Below are positions 15,941-24,756 of a DNA stretch of 64,000 bases, one piece after another. This stretch comes from Volucribacter psittacicida (GTDB taxonomy: Bacteria > Pseudomonadota > Gammaproteobacteria > Enterobacterales > Pasteurellaceae), in the NCBI RefSeq assembly GCF_004339025.1, contig NZ_SMFT01000002.1, forward strand, positions 140,276 through 204,275. The letters run 5' to 3'. Positions within the stretch are counted from its first letter, which is position 1, and the number at the start of each line of letters is the position of its first letter. A program made the translations under genes and the position numbers. The notes beneath the pieces are model-generated. The model was not told the origin of the DNA. It worked only from the letters and a program-made list of their open reading frames with translations, and searched no databases.

Positions 15941-17668
15941 TTAATTTGCCAACATCATTGGCTCAATATAATCCACAAGAAGCTGTACCGAACGATTACC
16001 ACGATATTCATTAATATCCAATTTATACACCAATTTTGCAAACTTAATGGATAAATCAGGATAATAACGGGTATCTACATTAAAAGCGATAGCATCAAAC
16101 AATGGTCCGCCCTGTTTAGGCTCAACCATCATTTTTAAATGCTTTTCGCCGACCAAACGTTGTTGCAAAATACGAAATTCGCCATCAAACAAGGGTTCTG
16201 GAAAACGCTGCCCCCAAGGCCCAGCTTGTTTTATTTTTTCCGCCACGCTCAAATTCATTTGTTGGGCATTCAATTCGCCATCTGTCCAAATAACGCCTTG
16301 TAATTGATCCTGATCGATCCAATCTGCCACAGTTTGGTTAAACACCTGCTGAAATAAAGCAAAATTTTCTTCCATAATGGTTAATCCTGCCGCCATAGCA
16401 TGCCCACCAAATTTCAAAATAAGCTGAGGATAAGCACTATGAATACGTTCCAATAAATCGCGCATATGTACACCTTCAATGGAACGTGCCGAGCCTTTTA
16501 GTAAGCCCTCTTGCTCTTGTGCAAATGCCACCACAGGGCGATGAAATTGATCCTTAATTCGGCTTGCGAGGATACCTAATACGCCTTGATGCCAATCCGC
16601 TTGATATAAGACGATACCTGTGGGTAATTGTTGTTGAAGTGCGGTCAGTTTTTGGCAAATTTCTAGGGCTTCAAGTTTCATTCCTTGTTCAATTTCTTTG
16701 CGTGTTTGATTTAAGCTATCTAGCTCCAACGCCAATGCCCTTGCGGTTTCCATATCCTCTGCCAATAATAATTCAACGCCAATGGACATATTATCTAAAC
16801 GCCCTGCCGCATTTAAACGTGGTGCAATGGCAAAACCTAAATCGCTACAATTTAGCTTACTTACGTCTCGCTGTGCCACTTCCGCTAAGGCTCGAATACC
16901 ACAACGGCAACGTTCAGCACGAATACGCCCCAAGCCTTGATAAGCTAAAATGCGGTTATTTTGATCAAGGGGTACCACATCAGCAATGGTTCCCAATGCC
17001 ACTAAATCTAATAATTCCACAAAATTCGGTTGTGATTGTGGAGAAAAAAAGCCAAGTTCACGCAATTTCGCCCGTAATGCCAACATCACATAAAACGCCA
17101 CGCCGACCCCTGCAAGAGATTTAGAGGGGAAAGGGCATTGGGCTAAATTGGGATTAACAATGGCATCAGCGAGAGGAAGTTGTTCTGGTGGCAAATGATG
17201 ATCCGTCACTAATACCTTTACACCACGTTGCTTTAACCAAGCCACGCCTTCAAGGGATGAAATGCCATTATCCACCGTAATCAGTAGTTCTACGCCTAAG
17301 GCAAACGCCTGCTCTGCCACCGCAACACTTAACCCATACCCTTGCTCAAAACGATTAGGCACTAAATATTGTACTTGGCTAAAACCAAGCTGTTGCAATG
17401 CTAATACCATCAAGGCGGTACTGGTTGCCCCATCGGCATCAAAATCGCCAACAATCACGATGGCTTGCTGTTGTTGGCGAGCTTCTACCAACAACGCCAC
17501 CGCCTGTTCAATACCATAAAATAAATGGGGGGCTAACATTGCCGATAAAGTGCGGTCTAATTGCTGAGAATTTTTGATCTCCCTTGCACGATATAAGCGA
17601 TCCAATAAGGGATCATCGCAAACTGGCGGACTAGCGGGGATCAATCGGCGTTGTATTGTCTTATTCAT
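15941..17668 (-). CDS. recJ: Single-stranded-DNA-specific exonuclease RecJ
   Basis: About 575 residues, standard for RecJ. The DHH-family motifs are clear: VGDFDADGATSTALMV (about 73-88), TDHHLPPEQLPLADAIVNPN (about 155-174) and GGHAMAAGLTI in the DHHA1 domain (about 418-428). It degrades single-stranded DNA 5' to 3' in recombination and mismatch repair. I prefer the ATG at 17668; a TTG at 17674 two codons upstream is also in frame. It follows dsbC almost directly, as in E. coli and Haemophilus. Confidence 0.97.
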   Translation of the reverse strand: MNKTIQRRLIPASPPVCDDPLLDRLYRAREIKNSQQLDRTLSAMLAPHLFYGIEQAVALLVEARQQQQAIVIVGDFDADGATSTALMVLALQQLGFSQVQYLVPNRFEQGYGLSVAVAEQAFALGVELLITVDNGISSLEGVAWLKQRGVKVLVTDHHLPPEQLPLADAIVNPNLAQCPFPSKSLAGVGVAFYVMLALRAKLRELGFFSPQSQPNFVELLDLVALGTIADVVPLDQNNRILAYQGLGRIRAERCRCGIRALAEVAQRDVSKLNCSDLGFAIAPRLNAAGRLDNMSIGVELLLAEDMETARALALELDSLNQTRKEIEQGMKLEALEICQKLTALQQQLPTGIVLYQADWHQGVLGILASRIKDQFHRPVVAFAQEQEGLLKGSARSIEGVHMRDLLERIHSAYPQLILKFGGHAMAAGLTIMEENFALFQQVFNQTVADWIDQDQLQGVIWTDGELNAQQMNLSVAEKIKQAGPWGQRFPEPLFDGEFRILQQRLVGEKHLKMMVEPKQGGPLFDAIAFNVDTRYYPDLSIKFAKLVYKLDINEYRGNRSVQLLVDYIEPMMLAN

Positions 17669-17674
17669 AACCAA

Positions 17675-18358
17675 TTATTGTTGTTGTAATGCGGCTAATA
17701 AATCTTTTGGCGATAAATATCCACCGATAACTTGTCCTTGCTCAGTAATCATACTTGGTGTACCACGCACGCCAAATTGCACGCCCAATTCATAATGTTT
17801 TTTAACAATATTCGGGGTTTTTAAATTTTTGGGTAAATTGCCTTGTTCCGCTTGATTAAAAGCAAAAGCAGGATCTTTCTCTGTCCAAATGGCTTCCATT
17901 TGACGGGCTGTTTGATTATTTAACCCCGCACGAGGAAATGCCAAGTAACGCAAGGTAATGCCCAAATCATTATAATCTTTCACTTGTTGATGTAATAAAC
18001 GACAATAATGGCAAGTAATATCCATAAAAACCGTTACCACATATTTTTCTTGGCTAGCGGGATAGACGATCATTTCTTTTTCATAACTTGCCAATCTTTC
18101 TGACAAAAAACCACTCGCCACATCAACCGTACCTTGTGGGGTTAATTCATATAAACTGCCGTCAAAAACATAACGCCCGTTTTCTGTGGCATAAAATATC
18201 CCTTGTTCAGCAATAATGGTATTAATTCCTGCAATAGGTGATGGCTTAATTTCAATATTACGCAATCCCATTTCGCTAAGTTTTTGCTGTAACGCCGTAT
18301 TATTTGCCATCGCTGGCAAGGTGGATAAAAATAATGCCGTAATGAATAATTTTTTCAT
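17675..18358 (-). CDS. dsbC: Thiol:disulfide isomerase DsbC
   Basis: 227 residues with a cleavable signal (LFITALFLSTLPAMA). An N-terminal dimerisation domain (about 20-80) precedes a thioredoxin domain with the active site DITCHYCRLLH (CHYC, about 115-118) and the cis-Pro GVRGTPSMITEQG (about 195-207). It rearranges wrong disulfides in the periplasm and is kept reduced by DsbD. The stop codon lies directly before recJ, so the two are co-transcribed. Confidence 0.96.
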   Translation of the reverse strand: MKKLFITALFLSTLPAMANNTALQQKLSEMGLRNIEIKPSPIAGINTIIAEQGIFYATENGRYVFDGSLYELTPQGTVDVASGFLSERLASYEKEMIVYPASQEKYVVTVFMDITCHYCRLLHQQVKDYNDLGITLRYLAFPRAGLNNQTARQMEAIWTEKDPAFAFNQAEQGNLPKNLKTPNIVKKHYELGVQFGVRGTPSMITEQGQVIGGYLSPKDLLAALQQQ

Positions 18359-18376
18359 TTTTTCTCTTCCTTATGG

Positions 18377-19207
18377 CTATTTTTTACGAATTTCATCATT
18401 GACTTGCCCATAGATCATCAAGGTAAAGACCACAGTTCCCCCTAAAATATTGCCTAATGCCGTTGGAGCAAGAAAACGGACAAAATAATCATACAATGAG
18501 GCTTCGCCTTGGAACACAAGATAAGCAATCTCGGCAGATCCCACTACCACATGGGCAAAATCCCCTAAAGCAATCAGGTAAATAAAAAAGAAAATCATAA
18601 TGAATTTACCGCCATTGACCATCGGGGTCATCCACACAATAGAAGCAATTAAAATCCCAGCTGGAATACCTTTCCAAATGCTGTCGCTGACGGAAAAGGC
18701 TTTCACATGATGCGCAATTTGTTTCAATGCCACAACAAATTCGGGATTAAGCACATGAGAGTTCTGTAAAAACAAAGCGGCTAATGTGGTACCAATAAGA
18801 TTGGAGGCAAACACAATAAACCATAGCCTTGCCACCGCATATAATTTGGTTAAATTTAACGGGCTAAATAGAGGCACAACGGTGGTAATGGTGTTTTCCG
18901 TAAAAAGTTGCATACGCCCTAAAATCACCAATAAAAAGCCTACCGTATAGCCCATATTGGTAATTAATGGTGCCCAAGGTTGTTGTGGCACATAAGCGGT
19001 AAAAATCGCTTTAAAGATAAATGAAAAGCTGACAACCAACCCTGCCGTAATGCCAGAAAAAACAAGAGCTTTAGTGGGACGCGTAAGCTCTTCAATGCCA
19101 TCTCGGCGGATAATTTCATAAAGTAAACGTGGACTTAAACGTTCGTGTTCTTCTATCGCCATTTTATCCTGATAAGATAAATTACTGGTATCTAATTGAT
19201 CTTTCAT
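18377..19207 (-). CDS. yfdC: Formate/nitrite transporter (FNT)-family channel, YfdC-like
   Basis: 276 residues. A hydrophilic N-terminus of ~45 residues is followed by six helices typical of pentameric FNT channels, with LFTENTITTVVPLF (about 102-115) and NLIGTTLAALFL (about 136-147) matching family loops. The long cytoplasmic N-terminus and overall length fit the YfdC branch rather than FocA or NirC. Substrate is not known. It lies 18 bp upstream of dsbC on the same strand and may share its transcript. Confidence 0.85.
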   Translation of the reverse strand: MKDQLDTSNLSYQDKMAIEEHERLSPRLLYEIIRRDGIEELTRPTKALVFSGITAGLVVSFSFIFKAIFTAYVPQQPWAPLITNMGYTVGFLLVILGRMQLFTENTITTVVPLFSPLNLTKLYAVARLWFIVFASNLIGTTLAALFLQNSHVLNPEFVVALKQIAHHVKAFSVSDSIWKGIPAGILIASIVWMTPMVNGGKFIMIFFFIYLIALGDFAHVVVGSAEIAYLVFQGEASLYDYFVRFLAPTALGNILGGTVVFTLMIYGQVNDEIRKK

Positions 19208-19335
19208 AATACGTGATATTTTCCTAAATTAATAAAGGGTAATAGTTTGAAATAGCGTTGTTTCAATTTAAAACAAACTGTGCAATATATCATATTCTGC
19301 GAAAATCGGGGAAAATTTCTCCTTGAATAAACGCA

Positions 19336-21261
19336 TTATTCCGCCGTTGCAAGGATATGTTCAAGTTCTTCTTGCCCAGCCAACCATTGCAGCTCCACCT
19401 CCTCTAATTGCTTTTTATCTTGCACTTGTTGGGCTAAAAGTGCGGTGAGTTTTGCTTTATTTTTTTCACTATATAATTCAACGTCCGCAAGTGCCGTTTC
19501 AAGTTCACTAAGCTGTTGGCTGAGCCTTTCCATTTGTTGTTCTAATTGAGCTAATCTTTTTTTCAAAGGGGCGGTTCGCTGACGTAGCTCCGCTTCTCGC
19601 CGTTTTTGTTCCTTGCGGTTTTCCTGTGTATGGGGATTATTTTCTGTGGCAATATGATTTTGTTGCGGAGCTTGAGAGGTGGATAACTGATTTAACCACT
19701 TTTGATAATCCTCTAAATCCCCTTTAAATGGCTGTACTTGCTGATCGTGAACTAAATAAAATTCGTCCACCGTATTGCGTAATAAATGGCGATCATGCGA
19801 AACCACCACTAACGAACCTTGATAATCCACTAAGGCTTCCGTTAAGGCTTGTCGCATATCTAAATCTAAATGGTTGGTAGGCTCATCTAATAACAATAAA
19901 TTAGGACGTTGCCACACAATTAATGCTAACACCAAACGTGCTTTTTCGCCCCCTGAAAAAGATTGCACAGGCTGATTGACCTTATCCCCTTGAAAGGCAA
20001 AACCGCCTAAATAATCCCTTAATTGTTGTTCTGTTTGCTGTGGAGCAAGTTGTTGCAAATGCCATAAGGCACTTTCTTCCGCTCGCAAGGTATCTAATTG
20101 GTGCTGAGCAAAATAGCCAAGTTGAACCCCCTTCGCCAGTTGAATGGTGCCAGATAAGGGCGAAATTTCTCCAGCCAGTAATTTGATTAAGGTAGATTTT
20201 CCTGCCCCATTTTTGCCTAATAAACCAATTCTTGAGCCGGGTACAAGATTCAATTTAATTTTTTTCAAAATTTGCACCGCACTTTCGCCAATACCATAAC
20301 CTGCACTTACCTGTTCTAACGCCAATAATGGGTTAGGTAAGGCTATCGGCGGTTGAAAGCGAAAACTGAAAGGATTGTCCACATAAGCAGGAGCAATTAA
20401 TTCCATACGTTGTAAGGCTTTGACGCGACTTTGTGCCTGTTTTGCTTTAGTGGCTTTTGCCTTAAAACGATCAATATAGCTTTGTAAATGGGCAATTTTT
20501 TGCTGTTGCTGACGATACATCGCACTTTGTTGGGCTAATTTGGTGGCACGTTGCTGTTCAAAGGCAGAATAATTCCCTGTATATTCCTGTAATTGCTGTT
20601 GTTCAATATGAATAATTTTATTGACAATGGGATCTAAAAAATCACGATCGTGCGAAATCAGCACCAATGTCCCCGTATAGTTCGCTAACCAATTTTCTAA
20701 CCAAACCACCGCATCTAAATCAAGGTGGTTAGTGGGTTCATCAAGCAATAATAAATCGGAACGTACCAACAAGGCTTGAGCTAAATTTAATCGCATACGC
20801 CAACCACCAGAAAACGCCTTAACAGGCAAACTCAGCTGTTGTTGAGTAAAGCCTAATCCATTTAATAAGGTTGCCGCTCTAGCTTCAATCGTCCAAGCGT
20901 CAATAATGTCTAACTTGTTATGCAACAAAGCGATTTGTTGCCCATCATTATTTTGGTTAGCAATGGCTAATGCTTGTTGCAACTTCATATATTCTCTATC
21001 GCCTTCAATCACATAATCCAATGCAGAAAGCGATAAAGCCGGAGTTTCTTGATTTACCCAAGCTAACGTCCATTGGCTAGGCAACGCCACTTCACCGCCC
21101 TCAGGGCTAATTTCGCCCTTTAATAACGCCAATAAAGTGGACTTACCGCAACCATTTTTGCCCACTAACCCCACTTTTTGTTTAGGATTAATACTGGCAT
21201 TGGCTTGCGTTAATAATTCCGTTTGACCACGTTTTAAAATTAAATTTTTAAAAAAAATCAT
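19336..21261 (-). CDS. yheS: ABC-F family ATPase YheS
   Basis: 641 residues with two ATP-binding domains and no membrane helices. The first has GKNGCGKST (about 36-44), FSGGW and LLLLDEPTNHLDLD; the second has GKNGAGKST (about 349-357), FSGGEKAR and an identical LLLLDEPTNHLDLD. A linker rich in Lys and Gln (AKATKAKQAQSR) lies between them and a coiled coil at the C-terminus. The match to E. coli YheS is close over the whole length. ABC-F proteins bind the ribosomal E site and ease stalled translation. Confidence 0.96.
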   Translation of the reverse strand: MIFFKNLILKRGQTELLTQANASINPKQKVGLVGKNGCGKSTLLALLKGEISPEGGEVALPSQWTLAWVNQETPALSLSALDYVIEGDREYMKLQQALAIANQNNDGQQIALLHNKLDIIDAWTIEARAATLLNGLGFTQQQLSLPVKAFSGGWRMRLNLAQALLVRSDLLLLDEPTNHLDLDAVVWLENWLANYTGTLVLISHDRDFLDPIVNKIIHIEQQQLQEYTGNYSAFEQQRATKLAQQSAMYRQQQQKIAHLQSYIDRFKAKATKAKQAQSRVKALQRMELIAPAYVDNPFSFRFQPPIALPNPLLALEQVSAGYGIGESAVQILKKIKLNLVPGSRIGLLGKNGAGKSTLIKLLAGEISPLSGTIQLAKGVQLGYFAQHQLDTLRAEESALWHLQQLAPQQTEQQLRDYLGGFAFQGDKVNQPVQSFSGGEKARLVLALIVWQRPNLLLLDEPTNHLDLDMRQALTEALVDYQGSLVVVSHDRHLLRNTVDEFYLVHDQQVQPFKGDLEDYQKWLNQLSTSQAPQQNHIATENNPHTQENRKEQKRREAELRQRTAPLKKRLAQLEQQMERLSQQLSELETALADVELYSEKNKAKLTALLAQQVQDKKQLEEVELQWLAGQEELEHILATAE

Positions 21262-21331
21262 TTCTTGTCACTATTTTGTTATAATATTTGCCCTATCTTA
21301 TCATTATTTTTTGTTTTATTGGATTTCATTC

Positions 21332-21949
21332 ATGTTTGACTCTCTTATTGTTCAATTTGTGGTACTTTGGGCGGTAATTGACCCTATTGGTAGCGTACCA
21401 GTTTATCTTGCTAAAACCGTAGGTTTACCCCTAGAAGATCGCCGTAAAATCGCACGTAATGCGATTCTTATTTCCACAGGGATTTTAGTGTTCTTCCTCA
21501 TTTTAGGGCAAGCTCTATTAGAAGCAATGCAGATCCCACTTACCGCCTTCCAAATCGCAGGTGGATTAGTACTATTACTCTTTGCTTTAACTATGATTTT
21601 TGGCGAAAGTAAACCAGAACAAGAAATTCGTTTATCCACCAATCTTAACGAACTGGCGGTTTATCCTCTTGCAGTGCCTTCTATTGCCTCCCCGGGTGCA
21701 ATGATGGCGATTGTCCTATTAACCGACAATCACCGCTTTAGTTTTATTGATCAATTTTTTACCACCGTCATTATGTTACTCGTGTTATTGATCACCTATT
21801 TTTTACTGCTCGCCGCCAATAAAATTCAACGTATTATCGGCAATACAGGTGCCGCTGTCATTAGCCGAGTCATGGGGTTAATTCTCGCGGCAGTAGCCAT
21901 TAATAATATGCTAGTCGGTATTCGTGATTTCTTTACACAAATCACTTAA
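21332..21949 (+). CDS. yhgN: MarC-family (UPF0056) membrane protein, YhgN-like
   Basis: 205 residues from the ATG at 21332 (an upstream TTG at 21311 is less likely). Six hydrophobic helices with WAVIDPIGSVPVYLAKT near the N-terminus and AVPSIASPGAMMA near residues 115-127 mark the MarC/UPF0056 family. Function is unsettled; an early link to antibiotic resistance was withdrawn. It is divergent from yheS and upstream of ridA. Confidence 0.87.
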   Translation: MFDSLIVQFVVLWAVIDPIGSVPVYLAKTVGLPLEDRRKIARNAILISTGILVFFLILGQALLEAMQIPLTAFQIAGGLVLLLFALTMIFGESKPEQEIRLSTNLNELAVYPLAVPSIASPGAMMAIVLLTDNHRFSFIDQFFTTVIMLLVLLITYFLLLAANKIQRIIGNTGAAVISRVMGLILAAVAINNMLVGIRDFFTQIT

Positions 21950-22011
21950 TACCAAAAAAGTGCGGTCAATATACCGATTTTTTATTTCACAAATCAGCAA
22001 AAGGAAAAAAG

Positions 22012-22404
22012 ATGACAACATTTATTCATACCGAACAAGCCCCAGCGGCGATTGGACCTTATGTACAAGCGGTAGATTTAGGCAATATGGTTATTACCTC
22101 TGGACAAATCCCTGTTAATCCACAAACAGGCGAAATCCCGACAGATATTGTGGCACAAACCCACCAATCACTACAAAATATTCAAGCCATTCTTGAACAA
22201 GCTGGACTCACAGTCGCAGATATTGTCAAAACCACTGTTTTTGTTAAAGATCTCAATGATTTTACTGCTGTTAATGGGGAATATGAACGTTTCTTCCAAC
22301 AAAACAACCACCCTAATTTCCCAGCTCGCTCTTGCGTTGAAGTCGCACGCTTACCTAAAGATGTCGGGATTGAAATTGAAGCCATTGCAGTAAGAAAATC
22401 ATAA
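22012..22404 (+). CDS. ridA: Reactive intermediate/imine deaminase RidA (YjgF)
   Basis: 130 residues, full length. Family landmarks are GPYVQAVDLGNMVITSGQ (about 17-34), the anion-binding Arg in NFPARSCVEVARLPKDVGIE (about 103-122) and a Glu near the end. The trimeric cytosolic enzyme hydrolyses reactive 2-aminoacrylate made by serine/threonine dehydratases. The ribosome site is AAAGGAAAAAAG. A clean hairpin terminator follows. Confidence 0.96.
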   Translation: MTTFIHTEQAPAAIGPYVQAVDLGNMVITSGQIPVNPQTGEIPTDIVAQTHQSLQNIQAILEQAGLTVADIVKTTVFVKDLNDFTAVNGEYERFFQQNNHPNFPARSCVEVARLPKDVGIEIEAIAVRKS

Positions 22405-22412
22405 ATAAATTA

Positions 22413-22441
22413 AAATGGCATAGTTCTTAGCTATGCCATTT
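22413..22441 (+). terminator. Terminator of ridA
   Basis: AATGGCATAG and CTATGCCATT pair over 10 bp around a 7-base loop, followed by TATTTTCT. It ends ridA just before the duplicated DUF805 tail. Confidence 0.85.
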
Positions 22442-22451
22442 ATTTTCTGCC

Positions 22452-22529
22452 TTAGGATTGTATTAAAGAATGACTTTCCCCTTTCGGATCTTCACCAAAG
22501 CGGTTGGCTCCTCTTGTGCCGTCAAATAG
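22452..22529 (-). pseudogene. Tail fragment of a DUF805 gene; left direct repeat of the island
   Basis: Read leftward it encodes LFDGTRGANRFGEDPKGES and HSLIQS then stop, the same ending as the intact DUF805 gene at 25460-25843. Bases 22457-22529 match 25462-25534 at 70 of 73 positions. Nothing upstream of the tail remains. With the intact copy it brackets about 3 kb of Sel1/DUF805 genes. Confidence 0.85.
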
Positions 22530-22535
22530 TACAGA

Positions 22536-22916
22536 TTACTTTCTAAAATTTTGCATTATTTGAATAATCAACTTTTTTTGTGGATCAGATAAGTTTAAAA
22601 ATAAACTAAGCAATTTCTTGTCTAGAGAGGATAAAAGTGATGTTGAACTCTTTGAATCATCAATACCGTACTTTAACCATTGCTCCGATACATTAAGCCA
22701 TTTAGATAAAGTAACTATCTTATTAGCAGAAGGTACCGACAAGCCATTTAACCATTTATGTACGGCTTGTTGAGTAACAGGTTCTTCAGGGTGGCGTAAA
22801 TTAAATCTTGTTGCTATATCACTGGTTTTTAAATGAGCTAAGTTTGCCATTTTCAGTGCTAATCGCAATCTGACCCCAAAATCTTCTTTTTCAGGATTAA
22901 TATTCATATTGGGCAT
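22536..22916 (-). CDS. Helix-turn-helix (XRE/phage-repressor-like) regulator
   Basis: About 126 residues from the ATG at 22916; a TTG at 22967 would add 17 residues that look like untranslated leader. Residues ~10-65 form a helix-turn-helix (VTQQAVHKWLNGLSVPSANK, then IVTLSKWLNVSEQWL) like that of CI/Cro-type repressors. The C-terminal ~50 residues are helical and unassigned. It is divergent from the Sel1 lipoprotein gene, with 127 bp between the starts, and probably regulates it. An AT-rich palindrome (TTTATAG-TTTT-TATAAA) near 22949-22963 could be its operator; this is inference. Confidence 0.75.
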   Translation of the reverse strand: MPNMNINPEKEDFGVRLRLALKMANLAHLKTSDIATRFNLRHPEEPVTQQAVHKWLNGLSVPSANKIVTLSKWLNVSEQWLKYGIDDSKSSTSLLSSLDKKLLSLFLNLSDPQKKLIIQIMQNFRK

Positions 22917-23043
22917 TATGCTTGCATTTAAGATGAAAATGTAAACTTTATAGTTTTTATAAACCAAATGGTTTTCAATAGGGCTTTTTTACGGTAGAAT
23001 ATTTGTTTATGTAAAACATATGAATGATTAAAGTATAAGCCAG

Positions 23044-23691
23044 ATGAAAAAATCAATCCTCACGCTCAGTATAATTTCTTTATTAACTGCTTGTAGTTCT
23101 AATACTGAACTTGCTTTCCAATACTATAAAGAAAAAAACTATCCTAAGGCTTTTAATTATTATGTTAAAGCAGCTGAAACAGAGCCTAATCCTCATAATC
23201 ACATTAATTTAGGCTATTTTTATCAAAATGGTTTAGGTACTGAGAAAAATATTGAGCTAGCAGAATATTGGTATAAACAAGCCCTACGAAAATACAATTC
23301 TAATCTCGCTAGAATAAATTTAGGTTGGCTCTACATTCAAGATAAAGCTCCCCGTGATTGTTCAACAGGATTAAACTATCTATTTAACTCTATTAACCAA
23401 AATACTCAATATATTTTAGACGATTTAAAAAACTATTTTGATTTTAATGGCTTTTACCCTTTAAAGCCTACAAATTTGCCTTTTGGCAATATGACACAAG
23501 GAGAACAGCTTGCTTATGCTGGTATTTTAATGGGGAAAATGGGATTAGGATCTTTCCAAGACATTCAATATCTTACTAGCCAATATGCAGCTCAAAACCA
23601 TGCTAATGCCATAGAAAATCAATATATAGAACAGCAGAATCAAAAAATTTATCAACATTTATTAACCCAATGCCAAAATAAAGTTTGGTAA
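23044..23691 (+). CDS. Lipoprotein with Sel1/TPR-like repeats
   Basis: 215 residues with a lipoprotein signal ending LLTAC (Cys17). Residues ~25-115 contain two to three Sel1-type repeats (AFNYYVKAAETEPNP; HINLGYFYQNGLGTEKN; LAEYWYKQALRKY). The remainder is not recognised. Sel1 repeats are protein-binding solenoids. It is the first of five rightward genes of the island, with short gaps between them. Confidence 0.75.
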   Translation: MKKSILTLSIISLLTACSSNTELAFQYYKEKNYPKAFNYYVKAAETEPNPHNHINLGYFYQNGLGTEKNIELAEYWYKQALRKYNSNLARINLGWLYIQDKAPRDCSTGLNYLFNSINQNTQYILDDLKNYFDFNGFYPLKPTNLPFGNMTQGEQLAYAGILMGKMGLGSFQDIQYLTSQYAAQNHANAIENQYIEQQNQKIYQHLLTQCQNKVW

Positions 23692-23706
23692 TTTCAAGGA
23701 GATATT

Positions 23707-23892
23707 ATGGCTATTTACGTTGTTACTAGTATTTTAATATCATTTTTCCTCAATAGATATTTATTTGTTGGAGTAACTTCTGGCTGGATTGCTTATGGTA
23801 TTGCTAATCTTTTTATTCCTGAATGGGCTACAGCTATCGGAATAATAATAGGAATTATAGGTTCAATTCCACCAGACTCATCTAATAATTAA
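23707..23892 (+). CDS. Small hydrophobic membrane protein
   Basis: 61 residues with a strong ribosome site (AAGGAGATATT). Two hydrophobic stretches (VVTSILISFFLNRYLFVGV; AIGIIIGIIGSIPP) suggest two short helices. It starts 15 bp after the lipoprotein stop and 26 bp before the next gene. I do not recognise a family; the good ribosome site and tight spacing are the evidence that it is real. Confidence 0.65.
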   Translation: MAIYVVTSILISFFLNRYLFVGVTSGWIAYGIANLFIPEWATAIGIIIGIIGSIPPDSSNN

Positions 23893-23918
23893 ATACCCTA
23901 TTAAATAAGGAATAAAAT

Positions 23919-24263
23919 ATGAAAATCGGAAGAATGAGACGTTTAGATTATGGTCTTTGGTATATTGGGTTATATGTCTTTAGTTATTTATGGATGTTTG
24001 GTATCGCGTTAGGAAAAGATATTGATAATTCACCTTATGAGTTTGATACATTTCAATCACTCATTATTTTTGGATGGGTTATCATTCTTTTGATTATTTA
24101 TACATTAATGAGATTTTATTCTACTATTGCTCGATTTCATGATCTTGGAAAAAGCGGTTATTATAGCCTATGGACACTTATTCCATTTGTTAGTTTTATT
24201 CTTATTTTTATTAAAGGAGAAGTTGGTGATAATCAATATGGTAAAGATCCAAAGTCAAAATAA
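23919..24263 (+). CDS. DUF805 membrane protein (island copy 1)
   Basis: 114 residues. Three or four helices and the DUF805 hallmarks ARFHDLGKSGYYSLWTLIP (about 70-88) and DNQYGKDPKSK at the C-terminus. The N-terminus MKIGRMRRLDYGLWYIG replaces the usual 'RRxEYW' start. Its N-terminal 18 residues and C-terminal half are very close to the next gene, so the two arose by tandem duplication. DUF805 proteins are inner-membrane proteins of unknown function. Confidence 0.85.
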   Translation: MKIGRMRRLDYGLWYIGLYVFSYLWMFGIALGKDIDNSPYEFDTFQSLIIFGWVIILLIIYTLMRFYSTIARFHDLGKSGYYSLWTLIPFVSFILIFIKGEVGDNQYGKDPKSK

Positions 24264-24318
24264 GAGGAAATCGTTAATAAATAATTTTATTTATACTAAT
24301 TTAAATAAGGAATAATAT

Positions 24319-24720
24319 ATGAAAATAGGGAGAATGAGGCGATTAGACTATGGTCTTTACTACATTGGCTCATGCTTTTTCAATTTTGCAATATGGGGAT
24401 TTTTCTTTCGTTTAATAATATCTATTAATTATTTATATTATGAATCTGATGTATGTCAATTACTTATTATTTTTATAACTGCTATAATTCTTCTCATTTT
24501 TTATACTGTACCTAGATTTTATTGTATTATTGCTCGCCTACATGATCTTGGTAAAAGTGGTTATTATAGCCTATGGACACTCCTTCCCTTTGTTAGCTTT
24601 ATTCTTATTTTTCTTAAAGGGGAAGATAGGGATAATCAATATGGCGAAGATCCAAAATCAAAAGGAAAGAAATTGTTAATGAATAATCTATATGACACCA
24701 ACTTAGATGAAAAACAATAA
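24319..24720 (+). CDS. DUF805 membrane protein (island copy 2)
   Basis: 133 residues. It shares MKIGRMRRLDYGL and LHDLGKSGYYSLWTLLPFVS (about 74-93) with the copy just upstream, but the second helix region differs, and it has a hydrophilic tail after DNQYGEDPKSK. The 55-bp gap between the copies repeats pieces of their coding ends (a similar TTAATAAATAATTTATAT pattern), consistent with unequal duplication. Function unknown. Confidence 0.83.
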   Translation: MKIGRMRRLDYGLYYIGSCFFNFAIWGFFFRLIISINYLYYESDVCQLLIIFITAIILLIFYTVPRFYCIIARLHDLGKSGYYSLWTLLPFVSFILIFLKGEDRDNQYGEDPKSKGKKLLMNNLYDTNLDEKQ

Positions 24721-24756
24721 AAAACATTATAGATTACTAATATAAAGAGGTATTTA

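Noticed and set aside
16564..17124. 186-codon frame opposite recJ
   Set aside because: Lies fully antisense to a well-supported recJ with all DHH motifs; no independent features.
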